Source of the DNA: Limnochordales bacterium
GTDB taxonomy: Bacteria; Bacillota; Limnochordia; Limnochordales; DUMU01
Length of the DNA stretch: 64,000 bases
Direction of reading: 5' to 3'
NCBI GenBank assembly: GCA_014896315.1
Contig: JADBKP010000006.1
Span: 222,000 to 285,999, forward strand
The notes under the pieces are model-generated. The model was not told where the DNA came from, made no database searches, and saw nothing but the letters and a program-made list of their open reading frames with translations. The position numbers and the translations under genes are program-made. Below are positions 26,647 to 35,198 of this stretch, one piece after another. Each line of letters starts with the position of its first letter. Positions within the stretch are counted from its first letter, which is position 1.

Positions 26647-27918
26647 TCAGTCCGGTTCCCGCCAGGCCTCAGCCTCACCAGCAAAGCGCTGGCGCACATG
26701 CTCCCACTCCCGCCGCAATCTTTCGGCCTCCTGCAGAACCCGCTCTCTGAGCTCCTCCGTGAGTTCGTTCTCAAGAATGTCCTGGACCATGAGCATAAGG
26801 GTACTGCCCGGCAGCGCGGTCCGATCGGTTAGCGCCGCCACCAGCGGTTCGACAGCGACCTGTTGATCAAAACGTGCCAGAGCCCTGAGAGCTGCGCCCC
26901 GTACGGGTGCAACTCCCTCCTCTCGGGCCAGGCGCTGCAGCAGGGGTAGATCTTCCGCCTCCGGCCCCAGCGCGATGAGGAACTTGACCCCAATCTCCCG
27001 CAGAACCGCGCTCTCACTTTGCATGAACTGGTGGAGCAGTCGCCGGAGCGGTTCACGTCTTGCCTTCAGCAAGACCTCTCTGACCCCTTCCCCGAGCGGA
27101 TCCTCACGGTCGAACCGCAGCAGTCCTGCCGCTTCCAGCGCGGTCAAAGCAACGGCAGCCTGGGTGCGGGTCTTGGGATCTACCAGGACCAGCCGGACCA
27201 GCTCTGGAACGAGGTGCCATAAACCCCGGCGTTGAATGGCCGCAATGGCCAAAAGCCGCGCGCCCGGACGCTCATCCTGCAGCCAGCGAGCGATGCGCGG
27301 TTCGATCTCTGTCACGGGCAACCGGTCGACCAGGGAGAGAAAGCCCTCCCGGGCGCGCAGTCGCAGGCGCTCGTCGTGCGCGGGATCGAGGCGAAGATAG
27401 AAACGGAAAAGCTCGTCGACCATTGCGGGTTGGTCGGTCCGCCCCATCAAATCTACCGCCACCAGCTGCAGGCGGCTATCGTTGCTATTCAGAGCACGCC
27501 GTAACGCCTCCCCAAACGGCCCGGCCGGCGCGTTCTGAAAGAGTTCCAACAGGGCATCGCTCAGGTTGCGGTCACTCGTGGTCGCCAGCACCCGGATCAA
27601 ACCGAGGTAAGCCCGCGGGTCGCGCGAGTGGGAGACTGTGGCCGCAATGTTCTCCCAACGGCCGCGCGCTACGGCAGTACGGAAATGCTTTTCGAGCGCC
27701 TGCAGCCCGCCCCGGCTCAGGGGTTGCGCCAGCAGTCGTTCGTACAACAGGTCGCGCAGGTCGGCCGGCTGCTCGTCGAGTACGCGCAGGAAATCCTTGG
27801 TGCGGCCTGACTTTAAAGCATACTCGATCAGCCGTGTTATCTGGTCCTCAGTCGGAGTTGCACCAACCAGGTTAGCCAGCTCACGGCGAAATTCATGTTC
27901 CAGGGTTCCCAATTCCAT
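26647..27918 (-). CDS. HEAT-repeat protein
   Basis: A 423-residue all-helical scaffold. Repeating helix pairs with the HEAT pattern run through it: DSRLQLVAVDLMGRTDQPAM, ERPGARLLAIAAIQRRGLWH, TRTQAAVALTALEAAG, ESAVLREIGVKFLIALGPEA and GVAPVRGAALRALARFDQQV, then a C-terminal charged helix. No catalytic motif, signal peptide or membrane segment. The ATG follows GGAGGTGGCCTG and the start overlaps the ftcD end by 26 bases. HEAT proteins usually hold partners together; whether this one serves the exonuclease and helicase downstream or FtcD upstream is unknown. Confidence 0.75.
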   Translation of the reverse strand: MELGTLEHEFRRELANLVGATPTEDQITRLIEYALKSGRTKDFLRVLDEQPADLRDLLYERLLAQPLSRGGLQALEKHFRTAVARGRWENIAATVSHSRDPRAYLGLIRVLATTSDRNLSDALLELFQNAPAGPFGEALRRALNSNDSRLQLVAVDLMGRTDQPAMVDELFRFYLRLDPAHDERLRLRAREGFLSLVDRLPVTEIEPRIARWLQDERPGARLLAIAAIQRRGLWHLVPELVRLVLVDPKTRTQAAVALTALEAAGLLRFDREDPLGEGVREVLLKARREPLRRLLHQFMQSESAVLREIGVKFLIALGPEAEDLPLLQRLAREEGVAPVRGAALRALARFDQQVAVEPLVAALTDRTALPGSTLMLMVQDILENELTEELRERVLQEAERLRREWEHVRQRFAGEAEAWREPD

Positions 27919-28861
27919 CAGGCCACCTCCACTTTAACTCCGTACTCTCCTTCCCCAGCCTGTGAACGATGTTCCACTCCAGAATCTCCTCGGGTTGCAA
28001 CCGTTCCAGACCGAGGTAGTAAGCAGCGCTGGCCAGCAGAGCCCGTAGCGGCAGTAAGCCAACCAGTTCGGTCCGCGCAACAGAAACACCGTAGCGGGCC
28101 GCCTCCGTACGGATCAGCTCCAGTACCCGGTATATAGGAGTCCGCACCGGGTCGAGCAGGTTGAGCGACACCTGTACCAACCCCTGGCTCGCAAGGGGAA
28201 AACCCATGGCTTGAATGTTAACCAGGCCCCCACCCGTCTCGCGGACGTTACGGGCGATCTTACGGGCGATCGTCAGATCGGCAGTGCGCAACAAGACGTT
28301 GAACGCAACCAGCGGTGGCCGAACTCCCACGGCCGTCGCTCCCGCGGAGGGGTGGAGCCTGGCCTCGCCTATGTCCGGAGCCCGATCCGGCATGGTGATC
28401 TCAGTTTGCAGGGCTTCAAAACCGCCACGGCGGATCGTGGCCAGCCGACGCCTTTCCGGCCGCCGGGCTGCCCGTCCATATAAATAGACGGGGATGCCGA
28501 GCTCCTGCCAGAGTCGTTGGCCGAACCGCTCAGCCAATTGAAGGCAATCAGCTATGCTGACTCCAGGACCAGGCACGAACGGCACTACGTCTACGGCCCC
28601 GATACGGGGATGGACACCCTCGTGGGAGCGCAGGTCGATATGCGCCACAGCGACGCGGCAGGCCTGCCAGACTGCTTCCAGCACTGCCTCCGGCTCTCCG
28701 GCGATCGTAAGGACGGCCCGGTTGTGGTCGGGATCTGCCTCTGCCCCGAGGAGGGCAGCTCCCGCGATCCCCTCCGCGGCCGCAGCAATTCTCGCCACGA
28801 CCTCCGGTCGCCTCCCCTCGCTGAAATTCGGGACACATTCGATCCAAGGACGCACTCCCAT
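27893..28861 (-). CDS. ftcD: Glutamate formiminotransferase
   Basis: Transfers the formimino group from formiminoglutamate, a histidine-degradation product, to tetrahydrofolate. The N-terminal motif WIECVPNFSEGRRPEVV, then DPDHNRAVLTIAGEPEAV, HEGVHPRIGAVDVVPFVPG and GRPP-type VGVRPPLVAFNVLL match the FtcD N-terminal and middle subdomains. At 322 residues it has no cyclodeaminase domain, so the second step would need a separate FchA-type protein. The ATG follows GGAGGGAGGC. No hut genes are near; a role in purine or one-carbon folate metabolism is also possible. Confidence 0.92.
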   Translation of the reverse strand: MGVRPWIECVPNFSEGRRPEVVARIAAAAEGIAGAALLGAEADPDHNRAVLTIAGEPEAVLEAVWQACRVAVAHIDLRSHEGVHPRIGAVDVVPFVPGPGVSIADCLQLAERFGQRLWQELGIPVYLYGRAARRPERRRLATIRRGGFEALQTEITMPDRAPDIGEARLHPSAGATAVGVRPPLVAFNVLLRTADLTIARKIARNVRETGGGLVNIQAMGFPLASQGLVQVSLNLLDPVRTPIYRVLELIRTEAARYGVSVARTELVGLLPLRALLASAAYYLGLERLQPEEILEWNIVHRLGKESTELKWRWPDGIGNPGT

Positions 28862-29131
28862 GCCTCCCTCCGGCGCAGAACTGGCCGGGCAGAATCTGCT
28901 TGTAGTTTGACTGCCAGATCAGGACAGGTAAGAAAACATCAGAAAAGAGGATGGACGCGCTAAAGGACTCGTGCGGACCCACAGGCCAGACTTCTATACC
29001 GCGGAGCAGCTTGGGTAACACGGTACCCCTTTCCGCATGCGACCGTGGGGAGAACAACTACGCTCAGTGCGTTAATTCCACGCCTACCGTTTTCTTTCCT
29101 GCCGGCCCCTACCAGGCGGGCACCTGTTCTC

Positions 29132-29917
29132 TCAATCCTGCGGAGTCCGCCAAACCCAAACAGTCTTCTCTTGCGGGAGTGTTTCCTCCGACACCGCAAC
29201 CTCCGGGCCCACATCGGTGCGGATACGCCAACCGGGTGGCAGCGCCCGCAAAAACGTTTTGACGTCCGTGATCGGCCAGGACTTCATGGCCGCGCTGCCG
29301 TTATTGTAGTGCATCGGGATTACCACCCTCGGCTTCAGCGCTTCGGTAACCCTGACCGCCTCTTCTGGCCCAATCGTGTAATAACCCCCAACCGGTATCA
29401 TCAGTATGTCTACCGGGCCAATCGCCCGTACCTGCTCATCGGTGAGAACGTGCCCCAGGTCGCCCAGATGGACCAGAGTCACTCCCCGAACTTGAAAGAC
29501 AAAAACTGTATTCCTCCCCCGCAGCTCGCCGGCCCGGTTGTCATGCCAGACCGGTACGGTGCGGATCGTCACGTTTTTGCCAGTATACTTGACGGTTTGC
29601 CAGGACCCGCTCTTGGGGTCAATCCCGCGGAGTATCTGCGGCTTCCCCCGGGCCGCCTGCACGTGATTATGGTCGAAGTGCTCATGACTGATAGTCACTA
29701 TGTCAGCCGCTACAGCCGGAACAGGATAGCCGAGCCCCTCACCGAAAGGATCCATCAGGATAGTTTCGCTACCCGTGTTCAACATGAAAGCAGCATGACC
29801 AAGCCACTGCAAAGTAAATGCCCCTTCGGAGCTCTTTGCTTGCACCGGATACCCGATCAACAGTCCACAGGTAGCTGCTATCGCCGCACAGACTCCCTGC
29901 ATAAGCCCGGCCACCAC
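29132..29917 (-). CDS. Secreted metallo-beta-lactamase-fold hydrolase (UlaG-like)
   Basis: Metal-binding motifs of the MBL fold are intact: SHEHFDHNH, then VHLGDLGHVL with the bridging Asp position, and a late His in VVIPMHYNNGSAA. QWLGHAAFMLNTGSETILMD near the N-terminus matches the UlaG/YtkL-like metal-dependent hydrolase group. A GTG six bases after GGGAGG gives a 261-residue protein beginning with a signal-like segment (LMQGVCAAIAATCGLLIG then PVQA), so export is likely, unusual for this mostly cytoplasmic group; longer frames upstream lack a ribosome site. Substrate cannot be told. It reads divergently from the RING/solute-binding gene. The 270 bases after it, before ftcD, hold no gene I recognise. 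Confidence 0.78.
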   Translation of the reverse strand: MVAGLMQGVCAAIAATCGLLIGYPVQAKSSEGAFTLQWLGHAAFMLNTGSETILMDPFGEGLGYPVPAVAADIVTISHEHFDHNHVQAARGKPQILRGIDPKSGSWQTVKYTGKNVTIRTVPVWHDNRAGELRGRNTVFVFQVRGVTLVHLGDLGHVLTDEQVRAIGPVDILMIPVGGYYTIGPEEAVRVTEALKPRVVIPMHYNNGSAAMKSWPITDVKTFLRALPPGWRIRTDVGPEVAVSEETLPQEKTVWVWRTPQD

Positions 29918-29996
29918 AACCAGCCTCCCATCCCTGCCTGCGCCGGACGGCCAGGATCTGTTATACTCCTCCGACCCAATCATATGATACCATCTT

Positions 29997-30025
29997 TTGC
30001 CCGCCGCCAACCGCGAGGCTATAAT
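29997..30025 (+). promoter_or_regulatory. Sigma-A promoter for the RING/solute-binding chimera
   Basis: TTGCCC (29997-30002) and a perfect TATAAT (30020-30025) are 17 bases apart. The ATG lies 29 bases beyond the -10. The gene downstream is alone on this strand, so this promoter probably serves it only. Confidence 0.6.
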
Positions 30026-30053
30026 TGAACAGGATCTGAGAGGGTGCGCTGCG

Positions 30054-30908
30054 ATGGCTCAGGAGAAGGTTGTAACCGTAAGCGACAGCGACCTGGCCGG
30101 CCGCGAGTGCGAATTCTGCCGGCACCCGCTGGCCGCCGGAGAGCAGGCAGTTGTCTGTCCCCGCTGCCGCGCAGTTCATCACGTCGACTGTTGGCGTCAG
30201 AAAGGCGGCTGCGCCCGACACGGCTGCCGGCAGGTAGCCATAGCCATTCTTCCCCCCAAGCCCGCCGCATCACCTCCTCCCGCCCCCGCTCCATCTTACT
30301 GGCAGCGACTGCGTCTCTGGCAAAAAACGGCCATCATAGGGATTCTGGCTCTCCTCGTGGGGGCGGTGATTGCCGCCGTCGGATACCATGCCACGCGGCC
30401 CGGCGCTCCCGAAACCCGGCTGGTCCTGGTTGTTCCTGCCGATCTGTGGGAGGGTGAGCGCTATTCCAGAATAGCAGCCCGGTTTGAAGCGGACCACCCC
30501 GGGGTGAAGGTCCAGGTCATAAACACTCCCTATGCCGGCTATGAACAGAAACTCGCCATCATGTTTGCCGCTCGCGACCAGCTGGATGTCTTCGCCCTCG
30601 CACCCTCGCGGGTGCCTCTCTACGCCTCAAACGGAGCCCTGTTAGCACTCGACTCCAGGGTTGAAGAGCTGAAAGCAGCGGGCCGGGCCGATCTGGCAGC
30701 CCTTGCCTATCGCTTCGGCGATTCCGTCTACGGTATGCGCCGCGGCCCAGAATGGCCTGCCCTCTTCGTGGTCTCCCGTCACACCCGCCACCCTGACCTG
30801 AGCTGGCGACTGCTCGTCACCATCCTATCCGAAACTGTGAAGGATCCACCTCCGCCACCCGGCTACTCGCTCGAGCCAAGAATCATTCCCGATCTGTCAA
30901 TCCCGTAG
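30054..30908 (+). CDS. Prokaryotic RING-like finger, transmembrane segment and truncated solute-binding domain
   Basis: A 284-residue three-part protein. Residues 19-58 hold a cysteine array C-x2-C-x12-C-x2-C-x3-HH-x2-C-x6-C-x4-C (CEFCRHPL, VVCPRCRAVHHVDCW, GGCARHGC) resembling the Prok-RING_1 zinc finger. A Pro/Ala linker leads to one membrane helix (TAIIGILALLVGAVIAAVGY, about 92-111) with basic residues before it, so the finger should face the cytoplasm. The outer part (about 116-284) reads like the first lobe of a family 1 ABC solute-binding protein: ERYSRIAARFEADHPGVKVQ, then QLDVFALAPSRVPLYASNGA. Full binding proteins have about 350-400 residues, so the second lobe is missing or reduced. 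No ABC permease or ATPase is adjacent. A receptor-like role is inference. Its end overlaps the convergent heptose adenylyltransferase gene by 26 bases. Confidence 0.72.
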   Translation: MAQEKVVTVSDSDLAGRECEFCRHPLAAGEQAVVCPRCRAVHHVDCWRQKGGCARHGCRQVAIAILPPKPAASPPPAPAPSYWQRLRLWQKTAIIGILALLVGAVIAAVGYHATRPGAPETRLVLVVPADLWEGERYSRIAARFEADHPGVKVQVINTPYAGYEQKLAIMFAARDQLDVFALAPSRVPLYASNGALLALDSRVEELKAAGRADLAALAYRFGDSVYGMRRGPEWPALFVVSRHTRHPDLSWRLLVTILSETVKDPPPPPGYSLEPRIIPDLSIP

Positions 30909-31410
30909 CCATGATCCGGGCCAGGGTGCCGGTGGTAGAACGGCCCGGTAGCAGCGGCACGAAGACGAGGCGAGCACCGACCCGCCGTACGGTGGCAGCC
31001 TCAGGCAGCGTGGCCAGCACATAATCGCCACCTTTGACATAGAAATGCGGCCGCACCGCCTCGATCAACCGGTCGGCAGTTCTTTCCGGGAAGAGCACCA
31101 CCAGATCAACCATCCGCAAAGCAGCCACCAGCATGGCCCGTTCCCGCTCCGGGTTGATAGGCCGCTTCGGCCCTTTAAGGCCGCGCACAGAGGCATCGTC
31201 GTTGATGCCTACTATCAACCGATCCGCCAGCTGTCTCGCCCAGAGAAACGAGAAAAGATGCCCGGCATGGAGGATGTCGAAACAACCGTTGGTCAAGGCC
31301 ACGATCTCGCCTGCTTGCCGCCATCGACGGGCTTCTGCCACCGCGTTCTCCAGATCCACCACCCGGCGTGCGAGCAGTTCCCAAACCCCCTGGTCAGTAA
31401 GCGGCTGCAT
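30883..31410 (-). CDS. rfaE2: D-glycero-beta-D-manno-heptose 1-phosphate adenylyltransferase (RfaE2/HldE C-terminal type)
   Basis: Cytidylyltransferase-fold enzyme producing ADP-heptose. ALTNGCFDILHAGHLFSFLW carries the HxGH nucleotide-binding motif, GINDDASVRGLKGPKRP and HFYVKGGDYVLATLPE follow, and FVPLLPGRSTTGTLARIM is the C-terminal signature. In E. coli this is the second half of bifunctional HldE; here it is a separate 175-residue gene 66 bases downstream of the kinase. The ATG follows AGGGGAAACGGC. It overlaps the convergent RING-protein gene by 26 bases. Confidence 0.9.
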   Translation of the reverse strand: MQPLTDQGVWELLARRVVDLENAVAEARRWRQAGEIVALTNGCFDILHAGHLFSFLWARQLADRLIVGINDDASVRGLKGPKRPINPERERAMLVAALRMVDLVVLFPERTADRLIEAVRPHFYVKGGDYVLATLPEAATVRRVGARLVFVPLLPGRSTTGTLARIMATGLTDRE

Positions 31411-31476
31411 GCCGTTTCCCCTCTCCCGGTCTTCTCACTTCCCCACCGTCCTACCTGAACCCACCCTGACTTGCCG

Positions 31477-32592
31477 TCAGACGATGATAGGCGTTTCCTC
31501 TCCGGAGAAGTGTCGATGGCCCCAGATTTCGAGAAAGTGCAACAGTTCCGCCCGAGTGACGGTGCGGGTGCCCATCTTCCGCACCACAAGTCCGGCCGCC
31601 AGGTTGGCCAGGGAGGCTGCGAGCACCCAATCCGCACCGGCAGCCAAAGCCAGCGCAAGCGTGGCCGTAACCGTGTCGCCGGCCCCGGTTACGTCAAAAA
31701 CATCCACAGGGTTGACCGCCGGAATGTGGAGCCGCTGGTTATCCAGGAAGAGGTCCATGCCCTGAGCGCCCCGGGTCATGACCAGCGCCCGGGACCCGAG
31801 TCGCTGGCGCAACTGAAAGCCCCCGGCCTCCACTTCTTCGTCTGTGGCAAAGACCTTTCCCAGCGCCTGTTCCGACTCGACCTGATTGGGAGTGGCACAG
31901 GTCACGCCTACGTACGACAATAAGTTGTACCGGGAATCGGCAACTGTGGGAATACCCAACTCGTTGGCCCGATCTATAGCGACACGAATCAGGTCGTCGG
32001 TCATAGCCCCAAGCCCATAATCAGAGAAGATCACGGCCTGGCAGGCGGGCATCACCTCAAGCAGCTCGTCCCTCAGCCGGGCGCGAGTCGATTCATCAAC
32101 CGGGGTGTTGACTCCCTTATCAACCCTGACCACCTGCTGGCGGACGGCCTGCCTGTCCCCGGCCAGGATCCGGGTCTTGGTGAAAGTGGGGCGGCCGGAA
32201 ACCCGGACCAGCGACTCTGTGGAGACGCCTCGCAGTCGCAGCGCATCCGTCAACGCCCGGCCGGCAGAATCATCGCCCACGCAACTGACCAGCACGGGCC
32301 TGGCCCCCAGCGCAGACAGGTTCTGCGCGGTATTCCCTGCTCCTCCCGGAACCACATACTCATCTTCCTGTCGCAGGATCAGAACAGGTGCTTCCCGGCT
32401 GATACGCTCAGGATATGCCAGTATGTACTGGTCGGCGATAACATCCCCGACCACCAGGACACGCCGTCCCTCCAACCGCCGTATCAGATCGGCAAGTTCG
32501 CCTCCGAGGAGGATCCCCGCCGATACGGAGCTTGCCGGTTCGCTGCCGGTCTTCTTCGACCTGTCTGATTGCAGATCCGAAGTACTAGTCAT
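31477..32592 (-). CDS. rfaE1: D-glycero-beta-D-manno-heptose-7-phosphate kinase (RfaE1/HldE N-terminal type)
   Basis: PfkB-family sugar kinase. VLVVGDVIADQYILAYPERI is the N-terminal motif, VPGGAGNTAQNLSALGA binds sugar, KTRILAGDRQAVRQQVVRVD matches HldE, and DVTGAGDTVTATLALALAAG carries the catalytic Asp. GMDLFLDNQRLHIPA precedes it. Length 371. The first 30 residues are low-complexity and lack a motif. Its start overlaps the stop of the flippase-like gene by eight bases. Together with RfaE2 and the family 9 glycosyltransferase this makes ADP-heptose use very likely; gmhA, gmhB and hldD are not in the window. Confidence 0.9.
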   Translation of the reverse strand: MTSTSDLQSDRSKKTGSEPASSVSAGILLGGELADLIRRLEGRRVLVVGDVIADQYILAYPERISREAPVLILRQEDEYVVPGGAGNTAQNLSALGARPVLVSCVGDDSAGRALTDALRLRGVSTESLVRVSGRPTFTKTRILAGDRQAVRQQVVRVDKGVNTPVDESTRARLRDELLEVMPACQAVIFSDYGLGAMTDDLIRVAIDRANELGIPTVADSRYNLLSYVGVTCATPNQVESEQALGKVFATDEEVEAGGFQLRQRLGSRALVMTRGAQGMDLFLDNQRLHIPAVNPVDVFDVTGAGDTVTATLALALAAGADWVLAASLANLAAGLVVRKMGTRTVTRAELLHFLEIWGHRHFSGEETPIIV

Positions 32593-33718
32593 TGGTTACT
32601 TTAACTCCTTCCCGTACACCCTTCGGGACCGAAGCGGCGCCGTTGTCGCCCGGAGAACTTGACCGCCCCGGTTGTCGATCCTTCTGCGGCCCACGAGCCT
32701 TCGGGGTTGCCAGCAAGCGAGCGGCAGCAAGGCCTCCCAGAGTAAGGCTAGAGTAGAAAGTGAAAAGACGCCATACCGCCACAAACGTGGCCAGCTGATT
32801 CGTGGGGACCAGATTCCGGAAGAGAACAGCCATTCCCCACTCGGCTGCGCCACTGCCCCCGGGAGTGGGGGCCAGCGCCTGCAGGACATTGAAAACGATC
32901 TGGTTTACTATCACCGCCTGCCAGGGCGGGTAGATGCCCATACCCCAGAGAACCCCGAAGGCAACCCCAAAGTAAGCAGCCCAGTATACCATCGTGATCA
33001 GGACCAGCAAGAAGAGCTCACCCGCGGGCAGCTTCTTGAGACTGGCGAGCGCTTGCGAGAAAGACTGCCATTCGCGAGCCACCCCGCCTGCCATCTTGAG
33101 GGCAAGATCCCGTGCCCGGCCAGGGCGCAACCGCCCAGCCCACCGGAGCAACCATCCCTCCGCGCTCCAACCGGGACGGAAGATGAGGAGGTACGCCACC
33201 AGCCCCCCCAGGAGTGCCAGCAGAAGCCCGAGAAGCTGCAATCCGGCGCGTATATCCGGGCTGGCGATAAGGGATAAACCCCACACAGGCAAGAGCGGCA
33301 GCAACACGAGTACTCCCAGACTGTTCACGACCGAGTCGATCCCCGTGATGGCGGTGGCTTCGCCGAGCGTCAGTCCGTGACGTTGAGCGAGCAGATAGAC
33401 CTGCAGGGGAAGACCTCCCGTGGTAAAAGGGGTTATGTGGGAGAGAAAAGTAGTGGCCAGGTAAATCTGCAGCAAGGAAAAGAGCCCCGCCCGCCGCTGT
33501 AAGTGGCGAATAAGCAGCCAAAACCGGACCGCCCTCATCAACCAGGCAACGAGGATAAAGGTAGCACCTCCCAGAAGGGAGGTTGCAGTGGCCTGGCGCA
33601 CAACGCTGGCCAGGTCCCGTCCGCTGGTCACGTAGATGACGACCAGCAAGGCGGCAATGCCTATGACTACGGATGCCAGAATACCCCGCCGCCACTGACT
33701 ACGTTCAAGAGTACTCAT
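32585..33718 (-). CDS. Flippase-like / lysylphosphatidylglycerol-synthase transmembrane family protein (UPF0104)
   Basis: Integral membrane protein with about eight hydrophobic segments, starting GILASVVIGIAALLVVIYV and GATFILVAWLMRAVRFWLL. The family motif near the end is LQALAPTPGGSGAAEWGMAV, with SHITPFTTGGLPLQVYLLAQ earlier; both mark the UPF0104/AglD-like group also found as the membrane half of MprF. No synthase domain is attached. A charged tail of about 35 residues ends the protein. Its position between a glycosyltransferase and heptose genes suggests lipid-linked sugar or lipid handling, but function is not shown. The ATG start is chosen over a GTG nine codons upstream. Confidence 0.82.
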   Translation of the reverse strand: MSTLERSQWRRGILASVVIGIAALLVVIYVTSGRDLASVVRQATATSLLGGATFILVAWLMRAVRFWLLIRHLQRRAGLFSLLQIYLATTFLSHITPFTTGGLPLQVYLLAQRHGLTLGEATAITGIDSVVNSLGVLVLLPLLPVWGLSLIASPDIRAGLQLLGLLLALLGGLVAYLLIFRPGWSAEGWLLRWAGRLRPGRARDLALKMAGGVAREWQSFSQALASLKKLPAGELFLLVLITMVYWAAYFGVAFGVLWGMGIYPPWQAVIVNQIVFNVLQALAPTPGGSGAAEWGMAVLFRNLVPTNQLATFVAVWRLFTFYSSLTLGGLAAARLLATPKARGPQKDRQPGRSSSPGDNGAASVPKGVREGVKVTND

Positions 33719-34970
33719 GTTCTTGTACCGCTCCTGCGCTGACACGGGCCGCCAGAGCCCGCTCGATGGCTAACAGAACTTCATGCACGGTTATCAACTG
33801 CATGCACTCTCGGCGGCAACCGGGCCGGAGCTGGCGCGGCCAGTACTGCTGGATGCCACCCAGAAAACGGAAACACGGGCTGCAGGACAGGAGTTCACCC
33901 TTCCACAAAACCTGGTGCTCCGAACCATACGGGCTGAAGTTGGCGGGCGAGGTCGGTCCAAAAAGCGCGACTGCGGGTGTTTGCATGGCTGCAGCCAGAT
34001 GCACCGGCCCGGAATCGTTGCCCACCATCACCTGGCAGCGGGCAAAAAGGGCAGCTGTCTGTCTCAACCGCGCCTCGCCCGCCGCAACCCACGGCTGGCG
34101 AACTCCCGTCAAGTGCTGGAGAATCACCTCCGCCAGGCGTCTGTCATCCTGGCCTCCCACGATCACCACCTGGCGGTTGGGATCGGCATGCAGGCGGGTG
34201 ATCAGCTCGGCAAAGCGCGGCAGAGGCCAGCGCTTGGCCGCAAAGTGGCTTCCCCCCGGATGAACGGCTACCAGGAGCTGCCCCGGCTGCCAGCCATGCT
34301 GCAGGAGCCAGTTGTCCGCCCATTCCCGGTCTTCGGGCGTAAGGAAGACCTGCGGACGGCGGTCTATCCCGCGGATATCAACCCCCAGTGACTCCACAAC
34401 CGCAAGGCAATAGTCTATGGCATGCCCCTCGAGATTCTCGGTAAAAGAGAAATCCCACAGCCATCCCAGACCTTCAGCATGAAATCCGACGCGGCGGGTT
34501 CCCGAGTGGAGGGCGCACAGGTACGATCCCACGTTGCTCAAACCGATGGACAAATCCACTGCTTGTCCCTGCAGAATAGCAAAAACCCGCGGGAGGTCTG
34601 CCGAGTTGCTGCAGACCACGAGATCATCCAGATCGGGATTGGTTTCCAGCAACGGTCGGTTGGATGCCCAGCACACCCCAGTGATACGGGTGTGCGGAAA
34701 GGCCCGCCTGAGCGCTCGTACTGCCGGCAAGGCGAAGAGAGTATCACCCAATGGAGCAAGCAACCAGACGACGATTGAACGGACACTGCCTGGATCTGGC
34801 TTCTCATCCTTCACCGGTCGCTTGCGTAGGACCGGAAGTTGGCCGTCCACCCGGAGCCTTCGAGCAAGAGCACGCAAGAGCGTCTCCTGCTTGTGCCGCC
34901 CGCGAGCAACCCGGTCGTGCGCCAGCCGAGACGACCTATCGCTCTTTGCCCTCGCATCCGGCGTTCTCAC
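33705..34970 (-). CDS. Glycosyltransferase family 9 (heptosyltransferase-like)
   Basis: GT-B fold enzyme. IVVWLLAPLGDTLFALPAVR opens the catalytic domain at about residue 66; VAVHPGGSHFAAKRWPLPRF and MVGNDSGPVHLAAAMQTPAV are the donor-site motifs of ADP-heptose:LPS heptosyltransferases. The preceding 60 residues are basic and unlike the family, so a later start is possible although I see no good one. A Cys-containing tail (SCSPCFRFLGG, then PGCRRECMQLI) is present in many GT9 proteins. Length 421. It is the first gene of a four-gene cluster with the flippase-like protein and RfaE1/RfaE2. Confidence 0.88.
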   Translation of the reverse strand: MRTPDARAKSDRSSRLAHDRVARGRHKQETLLRALARRLRVDGQLPVLRKRPVKDEKPDPGSVRSIVVWLLAPLGDTLFALPAVRALRRAFPHTRITGVCWASNRPLLETNPDLDDLVVCSNSADLPRVFAILQGQAVDLSIGLSNVGSYLCALHSGTRRVGFHAEGLGWLWDFSFTENLEGHAIDYCLAVVESLGVDIRGIDRRPQVFLTPEDREWADNWLLQHGWQPGQLLVAVHPGGSHFAAKRWPLPRFAELITRLHADPNRQVVIVGGQDDRRLAEVILQHLTGVRQPWVAAGEARLRQTAALFARCQVMVGNDSGPVHLAAAMQTPAVALFGPTSPANFSPYGSEHQVLWKGELLSCSPCFRFLGGIQQYWPRQLRPGCRRECMQLITVHEVLLAIERALAARVSAGAVQEHEYS

Positions 34971-35095
34971 ACCCCGCCCACCTTTCTGATCAGTGCGTAT
35001 GCCTGCTGACCCTTTTGCATTCTACCCTAAATCTTCCCGGTAGGTCACGTTCTCAGTAATCCTACGGCGGGCACGTTCTTTTCCCTCCATCCCCG

Positions 35096-35125
35096 TTGAT
35101 TGCTCTACTTGATTCTCCGTAGAAT
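35096..35125 (+). promoter_or_regulatory. Candidate sigma-A promoter upstream of the ferredoxin-NADP reductase
   Basis: TTGATT (35096-35101) and TAGAAT (35120-35125) are 18 bases apart. It lies in the 342-base divergent region between the glycosyltransferase and the reductase. Apart from this promoter and one possible 29-codon frame I see no gene, RNA or repeat there. Confidence 0.5.
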
Positions 35126-35198
35126 GAAGACCAAGAAGTATGTGTCTGAAGAATCCCGGCAGCATGATCGAGCTCGATGGGGAGGATCTGCGGCGTCC

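Noticed and set aside
28985..29040. T-box-like string (GGGGTACCGTG followed by CCGCGG) on the minus strand before ftcD
   Set aside because: The conserved T-box order, specifier stem and terminator hairpin are not visible; it is not a convincing leader.
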